NCBI GenBank assembly: GCA_023228995.1
Contig: JALOAD010000009.1
Location: 20,369 to 84,368, forward strand
DNA: 64,000 bases
Direction: 5' to 3'
Source: JALOAD01 sp023228995 [NCBI: Candidatus Muiribacterium halophilum]
GTDB taxonomy: Bacteria; Muiribacteriota; Muiribacteriia; Muiribacteriales
The translations under genes were made by a program, and so were the position numbers. This document shows positions 41,741 to 49,287 of this stretch, piece by piece. The first letter of the stretch is position 1, and every line of letters begins with the position of its first letter. The notes beneath the pieces were generated by a model. The model searched no databases. It was given only the letters and a program-made list of their open reading frames with translations, and was not told where the DNA came from.

Positions 41741-42045
41741 AATTTAACTCCTGTGTTTTCCGCATGTTTATATATACTAAGATTTTCATCATAATCAATC
41801 GGTTTTACAACAAGATCTATTTTTCTTTCACCTAAATTTTTTTCAATATCAGCAAGAATATTTAATTTAAATTTCAACAAATCTATTTTTACAACATTGC
41901 TTTTTACAAAAACATCAATATCTCCACCTTTTTTAGATAAATCTATCCTACTTCCAAAAATATATATTTCAGCTTTTTCATCATACTTTAAGATTGATTC
42001 TTTTATACAGTTAATTTCAAAATCATTTAATCTAAGCTTTTTCAT
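41737..42045 (-). CDS. MNT-domain nucleotidyltransferase antitoxin (MntA-like)
   Basis: A 102-residue minimal nucleotidyltransferase: IFGSRIDLSKKGGDIDVFV has the GSR and DxD of the active site, with a third acidic residue in KIDLVV. No ribosome binding site is obvious before its ATG. Antitoxin of the HEPN protein encoded directly downstream. Confidence 0.87.
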   Translation of the reverse strand: MKKLRLNDFEINCIKESILKYDEKAEIYIFGSRIDLSKKGGDIDVFVKSNVVKIDLLKFKLNILADIEKNLGERKIDLVVKPIDYDENLSIYKHAENTGVKL

Positions 42046-42134
42046 AATAAAAAATATATCAGAATTAATTTAAATAGACAATAAACATCCATTTTTTTAT
42101 ATTTTTATTTTGAATATTAAGACAAGACAAATAT

Positions 42135-42893
42135 TCAACTATATAAAGTATTTGGAATAAGAACATCGCTGTATTTTTCAAAATCAACAATAATACTCAT
42201 AATTGATTTAGCATCAGGAATATCAAGATTTTTGTAATGACCTCTTCTCATTGCATAAAATTCAAATTTAAGCATATTTATAAGAGAAATCTCATCTTTA
42301 ATATAAGATATACTATTAATATCTGAAATTTTGTTAATAAAACTTTCAACATCATCAATTCCAGTAAATAAAAAATCAGGATTTTCCGAAATTTTGAACA
42401 TTTCTAAGACAAAATTATATAAATTGAAATCTTTAAAAAAAACAAGTAAATCTAAAATTGAAAAAAACTTTGAATATTTTTTAAATAATAAAATATCATC
42501 AAAATAAAGATCAAAAAGAATTGAATATACACTATCATTATTAAGAGAATTATGAGATTTTAATATTTTATCATTTTTAAAACCATTTATTTGCATTAAC
42601 CATAAAAAATCAACATCAATAATATCTAATTTGTAAAAACTATTTAATTCTTTTTCAAAAATAGAATTTATCCTTTTTATAAATTCTTTTTCTTTTTTAT
42701 CTATAACTTCAACAAGAATATTTAATTTAAGAAAAGAAATATATCTAAATATACTTTGTAAAGACATAAATTTAAAAAATTTTGAAATATCTTTTGCTTT
42801 TAAATAATTATAAAAAATAGGAGAAAACTCAAAATCTAATTTGATTTCACCTCTAATATCTCGCACCTTATTAATACTATTTAATAAATCCAT
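42135..42893 (-). CDS. Hypothetical protein, Phe/Leu/Ile-rich, mainly helical
   Basis: A 252-residue protein with no recognised family. It is rich in Phe, Leu, Ile, Lys and Asp, with no signal peptide or clear membrane helix, and probably folds as a helical bundle. The last third has SIMSIIVDFEKYSD. AAGGAG five bases before the ATG supports translation. It stands alone, more than 90 bases from its neighbours. Confidence 0.6.
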   Translation of the reverse strand: MDLLNSINKVRDIRGEIKLDFEFSPIFYNYLKAKDISKFFKFMSLQSIFRYISFLKLNILVEVIDKKEKEFIKRINSIFEKELNSFYKLDIIDVDFLWLMQINGFKNDKILKSHNSLNNDSVYSILFDLYFDDILLFKKYSKFFSILDLLVFFKDFNLYNFVLEMFKISENPDFLFTGIDDVESFINKISDINSISYIKDEISLINMLKFEFYAMRRGHYKNLDIPDAKSIMSIIVDFEKYSDVLIPNTLYS

Positions 42894-43021
42894 AATATCT
42901 CCTTACTGTATCAAAAAAATACACTTTCTCAAATTGATACACATTATATAACTATCAAACATATGTTCTATAATGTTATAAGCAAATATTATGCCATAGA
43001 AATATTTACAGAATTAATATT

Positions 43022-43612
43022 TTACTTTGAGCCTCTAAAAGGTAATAATCTCAGACGTCTTTCAAGCCAAGGTTCTTTTTCTGGAAAAATACCCTCACTA
43101 ACATCTTTAACCTCTTCAACAGAATAAAAAGCATTAGGATTGAATTTTTTAATAATATCAACTACTTTACGAAGATTTTCTTTTCTTATAACAGTAAATA
43201 TAATATCAACTTTTCCAGTAATTCCTTCAGCTTTTACCAAAGTAATACCAAAGTTATTTTTTCTAAGTTCTTTTTCAAGCTCAGCTGCCGATTTACTTGT
43301 AATTACACGAATAAGAACTTTACCAATAGAAAGTCTTTCAGCAATAGAAATACCAATATAATTACCAGCAGCAAATCCAGCACCATAAGCAAGATATGAC
43401 ATCCAATTATTCAAATTTTGCATAATCTGACCAATAGCAGCAAGCCAAATAATAACCTCAAAAAATCCAAGCAATGAAGCGATTTTTTTCATACTTCTAG
43501 AAATAAATATAAGTCTTAAAGTACCAATAGTAACATCACAAATTCTTGCAAAAAATATAATCAAAGGAAGTATAACCCAGGTCCATATTTCTGGTGAAAA
43601 ATAATCTAACAT
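43022..43612 (-). CDS. UPF0316 family membrane protein (DUF5698/DUF2179)
   Basis: A 196-residue protein. The first 90 residues have three or four helices with ARICDVTIGTLRLIFISR, characteristic of the family; the C-terminal DUF2179-like domain (about 95-175) ends with IIKKFNPNAFYSVEEV. Function unknown; DUF2179 domains may sense ligands. AAGGAG before the ATG. Confidence 0.85.
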   Translation of the reverse strand: MLDYFSPEIWTWVILPLIIFFARICDVTIGTLRLIFISRSMKKIASLLGFFEVIIWLAAIGQIMQNLNNWMSYLAYGAGFAAGNYIGISIAERLSIGKVLIRVITSKSAAELEKELRKNNFGITLVKAEGITGKVDIIFTVIRKENLRKVVDIIKKFNPNAFYSVEEVKDVSEGIFPEKEPWLERRLRLLPFRGSK

Positions 43613-43623
43613 AAAAACTCCTT

Positions 43624-44040
43624 TTATCGATAAAACGTAGTTTTTAAATAATCTTTAGTGGCTTCAAATAAAGGCTTAGAATCATTAAATTTCTTCATTA
43701 AAGGAACTACTTTAGTTCTAATTCCCATTCCACGAAAATCTACATATCCATAATCACGTAAAACTTCCATAATTACAGGATTCCTATAGTTTCTCAAACC
43801 AGTTTGTTTTAAATAACTTCTTAGAGATTTACCAAATAAAATCAATCCAGCAATCGTACAGTATATATTATCTGCTTGTTTAGTTAAAAAACCTAAACCT
43901 AATAATCTTGAAATCCAAGTTTCGGTAGTTTGTGGAATATCTGGATTTCTTAATATATCTTTTATATAATTTTCTAATCTAACTAAATCAATACTTTCAA
44001 AATTAGTTCTGTGAACAGGCAATAATTCTGATTTAAGCAT
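43624..44040 (-). pseudogene. Decayed AlbA_2/Schlafen-type ATP-binding regulator
   Basis: 138 codons with an intact ribosome binding site. Residues 1-80 (LPVHRTNFESIDLVRLENYI; AGLILFGKSLRSYLKQTGLR) match the middle of AlbA_2-domain proteins, and residues 83-125 (NPVIMEVLRDYGYVDFRGMG) match their C-terminal part. The N-terminal AlbA_2 domain is absent, and the ATPase-like region (the usual HRDY segment) that should separate the two blocks has been deleted. It appears to be a doubly truncated remnant kept in frame. Confidence 0.65.
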
Positions 44041-44125
44041 TTAATCTCCTTTAAAATGGTATTTAACAAATATACAAATTTATTTTAATGTTTTTTTAAC
44101 AAACAAACAAGTAAAATTGTGTTAT

Positions 44126-45163
44126 TTAATGAAAAGATTCAATTGTTGATGTATTATTTGAATTTACAATACCACCAAGTAAAGTAAAACTTGCCATTGC
44201 AACATTTGAGGTTTGAATATTTCCAAAAGCAGCAACAATAATGCCATAATCTTTATTTTTATCAAATGCCATAAAAGAAGTACATCCAGAACCAGTTCCG
44301 GAATGCCAATAAATATTATCATTAAAAAGTTCCCAGCCTAATGTAGCAACTGAACCAGGAAATGTCTGCATTTTTGAAGATTTTTTTTGTGTAAGAAAAA
44401 TAGCATTTTTTAATTCAGAAAATCTTTCAGAATACATATTTGCTTTTAAAAAAACTGAAAGATCATTTACACAAGAAATCATCCTTCCACCAGCATTAAA
44501 AGGGGTAATAGCATTAAAACTTGTATGTTTTAGAGAAAGCGGTTTAATTATTTCATTTTCAAGAGCATTCTCAAAACTTTTATATTTACTCTTTTCAGCT
44601 AATACCATACCAAGAACAGCAAATCCAGCAGAAGAATATTCAAACTTACTCCCAGGTTCTCTGGATAATTCATAGTCTTTAATAAAATCTTTTAAATCAC
44701 TTTTTGTATAATCTTTATCATCTTTCACATTAGAAGGCATCCAAGGTAAACCAGAAGTATGTGTAACAAGCTGACGAAATGTCACAGGTTTGTCTTTTAT
44801 TAAAACAGCAGTATCATCGTAGTCAACAATTCCTTTAACTGATAGTTTAGCTAATAACAATCCTGTAAAAGTCTTTGTTAATGATGCTATACCAAATTCA
44901 GAATTTCCATCAGGAATATTTATATCTTCATCATTAATCTTTCCATAACCATAGATATTAACATCGTTATCATTAACAATACCAATAATTAAACCCTTTA
45001 AATTGCCCTTATCATCATTCAAAGAATGATAACATTTATCTGAAAGAAACTTAAAAATAGGATTTTCAGTCTTAACAGGAGATTCAAAAAAATTAGTCCA
45101 AAAGAAATAACCAGCAATAGCAAATATTACAATTAATAAAATAAATATATAAAATTTCTTCAT
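44126..45163 (-). CDS. Beta-lactamase-family serine hydrolase (class C / DD-peptidase fold)
   Basis: A 345-residue protein with an N-terminal membrane anchor (MKKFYIFILLIVIFAIAGYF). Active-site elements: SLTK (nucleophile Ser94, Lys97), the YSS triad in EYSSAGF, and HSGTG in place of KTG. Members include DD-peptidases, esterases and class C lactamases; the anchor and lack of resistance context favour a cell-wall or esterase role. The ORF begins eight codons earlier, but GGGAG precedes the ATG at 45163. Confidence 0.86.
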   Translation of the reverse strand: MKKFYIFILLIVIFAIAGYFFWTNFFESPVKTENPIFKFLSDKCYHSLNDDKGNLKGLIIGIVNDNDVNIYGYGKINDEDINIPDGNSEFGIASLTKTFTGLLLAKLSVKGIVDYDDTAVLIKDKPVTFRQLVTHTSGLPWMPSNVKDDKDYTKSDLKDFIKDYELSREPGSKFEYSSAGFAVLGMVLAEKSKYKSFENALENEIIKPLSLKHTSFNAITPFNAGGRMISCVNDLSVFLKANMYSERFSELKNAIFLTQKKSSKMQTFPGSVATLGWELFNDNIYWHSGTGSGCTSFMAFDKNKDYGIIVAAFGNIQTSNVAMASFTLLGGIVNSNNTSTIESFH

Positions 45164-45183
45164 ATACACTCCCTTTAAAAACT

Positions 45184-45600
45184 TCAAACAAGATAAAATT
45201 TTTTAATTTCATTTAAATCTATAGCAGGTAAAATAAACTCTCCAAGAGGAAATTTTCCAGTTACATTCATAATATAATTTCTAATTAAACCAATCATTAT
45301 ATTCACAGCAATCAAAATATATTGAGATTCATTATTTTCAAATCCTTTAATTTCAAAAACACCAATTGAATTTAAAACAATTTTATATGGTCTTTTTTCA
45401 AAATTTTTTTTATTTTTATTAATATTAACTTCAAAATTAAAGAAAAAAACATTATTCTTTTCATCCTCAACAATTTTCCACTTTATTTTAATATCATCTT
45501 CTAAATTTTCATATTGTTTCTGAAACTCTTTATTTAATTTAATATTAACATCTTCCACTAAATAGTGTTTTAAAATCACATTTTTAAAAATAATACTCAT
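45184..45600 (-). CDS. SecB-like chaperone of a toxin-antitoxin-chaperone (TAC) module
   Basis: A 138-residue protein with the SecB fold pattern: alternating beta strands up to IGVFEIKGF, then a helix (AVNIMIGLIRNYIMNV) and the family-typical end GKFPLGEFILPAIDLNEI (compare the FPPLLLPPI-type end of SecB). It begins three bases after the antitoxin stop. In TAC systems such as M. tuberculosis Rv1957 the SecB-like protein protects the antitoxin from aggregation and degradation. Here it is also third, after toxin and antitoxin. Confidence 0.72.
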   Translation of the reverse strand: MSIIFKNVILKHYLVEDVNIKLNKEFQKQYENLEDDIKIKWKIVEDEKNNVFFFNFEVNINKNKKNFEKRPYKIVLNSIGVFEIKGFENNESQYILIAVNIMIGLIRNYIMNVTGKFPLGEFILPAIDLNEIKKFYLV

Positions 45601-45603
45601 AAA

Positions 45604-46065
45604 TCACCCCATAAATTTTTCTAAATCTCTTTCTTCAATATTCTTCTTTTGATTATTATCCACTGTATTAAAATATGCATTTTCTTTTTTTAAATTATTC
45701 AAATCTATTATCTTTTTAAGATCATTTTCATTCAAAAGATTCGGTATTTGATTTTCAAAATTATTTTTATTTGCAAATATATTTTTATCCATAAAATCAA
45801 ATTTTATTTTTATATCTAATACTGTAGAAATTTTTGCAAGAGTTTTCAATGTAAAATTGTTATTTCCTTTTAACATTTTAGTAATATACGCTTCAGATAC
45901 TTCCATTTCATTAGCAAACTTCTTTTGAGACCATTTTTTTGAGTATAATTTTTTACAAATTAAATCAGTTATTTCATTAATGTATCCTTCACATATAAAA
46001 TCGCAATCATTTTCTAAATTTTTCACTTCATTTTCAAACCATTTTTTTAAATCTAATTTCTTCAT
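45604..46065 (-). CDS. HigA-like antitoxin with C-terminal extension
   Basis: A 153-residue protein. An N-terminal helical segment (1-40) leads to an XRE-type helix-turn-helix: WSQKKFANEMEVSEAYITKM, then TLKTLAKISTVL (about residues 43-80). The last 60 residues (from MDKNIFANKNNFENQIPNLL) are an extension, low in charge and rich in Asn and aromatics. This is where a chaperone-addiction segment would be in TAC antitoxins. It overlaps the toxin gene by ATGA behind GGAGG. Confidence 0.8.
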   Translation of the reverse strand: MKKLDLKKWFENEVKNLENDCDFICEGYINEITDLICKKLYSKKWSQKKFANEMEVSEAYITKMLKGNNNFTLKTLAKISTVLDIKIKFDFMDKNIFANKNNFENQIPNLLNENDLKKIIDLNNLKKENAYFNTVDNNQKKNIEERDLEKFMG

Positions 46066-46823
46066 TTTTCCTCCTTTTTCAAGCAGTTTCTAATTATTTT
46101 GCATCTTTCTAAAATTTTAACAATCTTTTTATCATTCTTTTGTGTTTTTTTTATAATTCCTGCAAAACAAAGAAACATTTTACTCGAATCTTTCATATAA
46201 AAACCATAAATTCTAACTTGTTTGTATTTTAAAGCAAATATTCCATCTTCCTCAAAATTTACTTTTTGAGAATTATAACCTTCTATCACATCTGCAAAAT
46301 CATTTATCAATTTAAAAATACCTTTATAACTTACTTCATTTTCAGAAATATAACCCATAAGATAATCATATTCCTGTAGGAACTTTTCAAATAATTTATT
46401 GATATACTCTGCTGAATTTTCATTTAAAATTAAACTTTCTATATAATTTTGCATTATGTTAATTTTATTATTTAATGTTTGATAAACTATTTTAATTTTA
46501 TCAGGATTTTTTAAACAAAAAACTAATAATGAAATTTCATTGGACAATTCTTTTTTTGTAAAATACCAAAATTCAATCAAAAGAGTTTTATCTATCATTG
46601 TTTTTCCTCCATTTTTATTGCTTTGAATCCTCATTTCTACTTTTGTAAATTCATTTTCAAATTGACACATGGTGTTTTTTAAATCTTCATAAAAAACATC
46701 TGGATTGTCATCAACAATTTTTGTAATTTCATCAATCAAAGGCCTTTCTCCAGATATATCATAATCTTGCTTTATGAATTTCATTTTATTTAAAACTGAT
46801 AATGTATCTTTTAAAATTCGCAA
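46062..46823 (-). CDS. HigB/RelE-like toxin of the TAC module (5' part probably lost to a frameshift)
   Basis: 253 codons from the first usable start (TTG, no ribosome binding site). The last 60 residues match the core of HigB/Gp49-type RNases: VRIYGFYMKDSSKMFLCFAG followed by IIKKTQKNDKKIVKI (compare the GFxKKTQKTPxxEI signature). Residues 1-170 are helical and not recognised. The frame is open 48 codons further upstream and reads IQGDKNIQGNNNTTEFHEHN without any start codon, so the true beginning is probably in another frame at 47101. A toxin of some 350 residues would be unusually large. Confidence 0.65.
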   Translation of the reverse strand: MRILKDTLSVLNKMKFIKQDYDISGERPLIDEITKIVDDNPDVFYEDLKNTMCQFENEFTKVEMRIQSNKNGGKTMIDKTLLIEFWYFTKKELSNEISLLVFCLKNPDKIKIVYQTLNNKINIMQNYIESLILNENSAEYINKLFEKFLQEYDYLMGYISENEVSYKGIFKLINDFADVIEGYNSQKVNFEEDGIFALKYKQVRIYGFYMKDSSKMFLCFAGIIKKTQKNDKKIVKILERCKIIRNCLKKEEK

Positions 46824-46933
46824 GTGTTTGTTTTCTGCATCGATATTCAGATGGTTGTGTTCATGAAATTCTGTAGTATTATTATTACCTTGAATATTTT
46901 TATCGCCTTGAATTTTCTGATTATAATTATCTT

Positions 46934-47101
46934 TTATAACAGTATTATTATTCCTGAAAAATTGTTATTTCCTTTGATTTTATTAATATTTTTTATACTT
47001 TTCCAATAAACTTTAAAAATTACAGAAGCAACTGTTACTGTTACTGTTAAACTAATTATCACTTTTAGTTGATTATCCATTATCAATTCAATAAAATCCA
47101 T
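46934..47101 (-). CDS. N-terminal membrane-anchor fragment, probably the displaced start of the TAC toxin gene
   Basis: 55 codons from an ATG with GGAG ten bases upstream and a good promoter. One hydrophobic helix (KVIISLTVTVTVASVIFKVY), then KNINKIKGNNNFSG before the frame ends. One base insertion near 46951 would continue into the toxin frame as NNNTVIKDNYNQKIQGDKN. That gives matching GNNNFSGNNN and GDKNIQGNNN linker repeats. I read the two as one gene broken by an indel; alternatively it is an independent small membrane protein. Confidence 0.55.
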   Translation of the reverse strand: MDFIELIMDNQLKVIISLTVTVTVASVIFKVYWKSIKNINKIKGNNNFSGIIILL

Positions 47102-47135
47102 AGTATTTAAACTCCTTTTTTTATCATATGCATAT

Positions 47136-47164
47136 ATTATAATTGATATAATTACTGTAATCAA
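47136..47164 (-). promoter_or_regulatory. Promoter of the TAC operon with internal palindrome
   Basis: On the minus strand TTGATT (47164-47159), 17 bases, TATAAT (47141-47136). An 11-base palindrome ATTAC-T-GTAAT (47151-47161) lies between and partly over the -35 box, a natural operator position for the HTH antitoxin. The promoter rules out the upstream TTG at 47164 as a start and supports 47101. Confidence 0.65.
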
Positions 47165-47246
47165 TAAACCTTTTTTTATAATTAGTCTAAATGTTTAAAT
47201 TATAAGACTTTTTAATCTTTTAAAATATAATGTCAAAATAAATAAC

Positions 47247-47275
47247 TTGACATATTTTAAATTATAATTAATAAT
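47247..47275 (+). promoter_or_regulatory. Promoter of the internal-lipobox protein gene
   Basis: TTGACA (47247-47252), 17 bases, AATAAT (47270-47275). It ends 45 bases before the ATG at 47320, behind which only AGGAAAATAATT serves as ribosome binding site. The stretch TTTTAAATTATAATTAA is shared with the promoter at 49190. Confidence 0.55.
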
Positions 47276-47319
47276 TATTTATAAACTTAATTTTTTTATC
47301 ACCATACAGGAAAATAATT

Positions 47320-47904
47320 ATGAAATTATATAACTGTGATGAAGACTTTATACTATCCAAAATTTTATCTAATATCATTTTTCTTAATGATAGAATAATA
47401 CAATTATCAATAAAATTTAATAATGACAATAATAGCTTTATTTTAACAGAAATAAATCAAACAAAAGCAGATGTAATCATAAATGTATCTGGTCTTCAAT
47501 TTTATTTAGAAAACAATAAACTTAATGATACCCATATTGAATCCATAATAAATATTTTAAGCAAATATAACAATAGACTTTTTGAAATTTCAGCATTTTT
47601 AAAAAATCTCAAAAATTATACTAATTTAAATATTCATAATATAGATTTAAAATATAAGATTATAAATTTTATGAATGATTATCAAAAAATATACTCTGAT
47701 TATGAGAATACAAACAATCAAAAACTTGCAACCACAATACTTATATGTACTATAATTGCCATTGGAACATTAGCTTCAGGGTGTAGCACTGAAAAACCTC
47801 CGATTGAAATAGACGAAAATGGACCTTATAAACCAATTAAAGATCAAAATGAACTTTTAGAAGAAGTTATGGAAGATATTAAAAATCAAAAAAATAATGA
47901 CTAA
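47320..47904 (+). CDS. Protein with an internal lipoprotein-like segment
   Basis: A 194-residue protein of unknown family. Residues 1-135 are hydrophilic and probably helical (several heptad-like stretches). Then NNQKLATTILICTIIAIGTL leads to ASGCSTEKPP: basic residue, hydrophobic helix and an LASGC lipobox, exactly like a lipoprotein signal but 135 residues from the N-terminus. The tail is acidic. Either an inner-membrane anchor with chance lipobox, or a protein whose C-terminal 40 residues are released as a lipoprotein. Plus-strand gene divergent from the TAC operon. Confidence 0.65.
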   Translation: MKLYNCDEDFILSKILSNIIFLNDRIIQLSIKFNNDNNSFILTEINQTKADVIINVSGLQFYLENNKLNDTHIESIINILSKYNNRLFEISAFLKNLKNYTNLNIHNIDLKYKIINFMNDYQKIYSDYENTNNQKLATTILICTIIAIGTLASGCSTEKPPIEIDENGPYKPIKDQNELLEEVMEDIKNQKNND

Positions 47905-47922
47905 TCTGATCACAAATAATTT

Positions 47923-48996
47923 CTATGCAGAAAATACAATAAACTGGAACAGTAGATTATAAATGAAATGGAATATAACTGCCCACTTTAATCCATATTT
48001 CTTCCATATATAACCAATAATAGTCCCTAAGATTATAATACTGAGATGAAAAATCAGATTTTTTTCAAGGAAATGTCCCATACTGAATAATAAAGAACTT
48101 AAAAAAAGTGCAACTATAAAAGGTGCCTTATTTAATAAAGATCTTAATAAAAAATTCCTATAGAATATTTCTTCAGTATAGACTATTAATGGCATAATAA
48201 ATGTCACATATTTCCAATCAAATGTATTATAGAATATATAAGTTCCTGAATTTAATCCCAATAATTCTAATATAGTATAAAAAGCAACTAATATAATAGC
48301 GGGAATTAAAAAAATGAATTTGAAATCCTTGATTTTAATATCAATATTTCGTTTATCAATAAATATGATCTTTTGATTTGACATAAAAAAACCTAAGACA
48401 AGAAATAATACCCAACGGATAATAATATCTGAAATATCTTTAAAATAATTAGAATATTGCCATTTTAATACTGTAATATTATTATCAGCATCTAAAAACA
48501 TAAACACATAATCTGGTTTGACAGAATTAAAAGATTTAAGTTGAGATAAATTAAAATGATTATCAGAAATAAAATTCATAACCGAAAGACAAAAACTTGT
48601 AAATTCAAGTCTTAAAATATAGATGAGGTAAATCAGAATAATAAAATAAAGTAAAATTACAATAACATTTTTTTCCATAACAAACTTTGAAAATTTTGCG
48701 AAAAAAACAAAACAGATAAACCATAAAACAAATTTTAAAATAACAAATAAATGAAAATCTATCTTAAAAAAATCTTTAAATTCATAGTAAGGCAATACAT
48801 TTACATAAGTAGCTAACCTAGCAAAAAAAAGAGAATTATAATTCCAAACTAGTAAAAATATAATAAAAAAAAATATAGACAAAAATACAGATTTATAGTT
48901 TTCCTTCACAAAATCTGCAAGCTGCCCCCGTATAATTTCTTGCTCCTTTCCACCTTTTTTTACAACATCTCCGATATCATAGGTATTGTTTATCAT
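47923..48996 (-). CDS. CPBP-family intramembrane protease, copy 2
   Basis: A 357-residue polytopic protein with about eight helices. The active-site motifs YTEEIFYRNFLLRSL (EExxxR) and LFSMGHFLEKN (FxxxH) fall in the last third. The N-terminal 200 residues, including two extra helices and a soluble loop (about 145-195), are an extension not present in the 209-residue copy at 35 kb. Convergent with the preceding plus-strand gene. Confidence 0.86.
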   Translation of the reverse strand: MINNTYDIGDVVKKGGKEQEIIRGQLADFVKENYKSVFLSIFFFIIFLLVWNYNSLFFARLATYVNVLPYYEFKDFFKIDFHLFVILKFVLWFICFVFFAKFSKFVMEKNVIVILLYFIILIYLIYILRLEFTSFCLSVMNFISDNHFNLSQLKSFNSVKPDYVFMFLDADNNITVLKWQYSNYFKDISDIIIRWVLFLVLGFFMSNQKIIFIDKRNIDIKIKDFKFIFLIPAIILVAFYTILELLGLNSGTYIFYNTFDWKYVTFIMPLIVYTEEIFYRNFLLRSLLNKAPFIVALFLSSLLFSMGHFLEKNLIFHLSIIILGTIIGYIWKKYGLKWAVIFHFIYNLLFQFIVFSA

Positions 48997-49189
48997 AATA
49001 TTCTCTTTCGTTTTTTTCTATACAGCAAAATTATAACAATTATTTTTAAAAAAAACTATAAAATTCCAGTATAGGAAAATCAATACAATAAATATAAATT
49101 TGAATCCTCTAATCAAATATTTGAATTTTTTAAATTTTTAATAATATCTTCATTAAGAGTTAATATTTTTTTTAATTATAAAAATATAC

Positions 49190-49217
49190 TTGAACTTTTT
49201 GTGTTTTAAATTATAAT
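49190..49217 (+). promoter_or_regulatory. Promoter of the SpoIIM-like gene
   Basis: TTGAAC (49190-49195), 16 bases, TATAAT (49212-49217), about 34 bases before the ATG at 49251. The rest of 48997-49250 is AT-rich spacer with nothing else recognised. Confidence 0.6.
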
Positions 49218-49287
49218 TAAAAGTATAAATAAAAAACACGGGAGGAGATTATGGAAAACAATTTGGTTTTTTTCAGTTCTGAAAATA

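Noticed and set aside
46824-47009. 61-codon hydrophobic plus-strand frame
   Set aside because: It is antisense to the asparagine-rich toxin linker; the hydrophobicity comes from complementing Asn/Lys codons.
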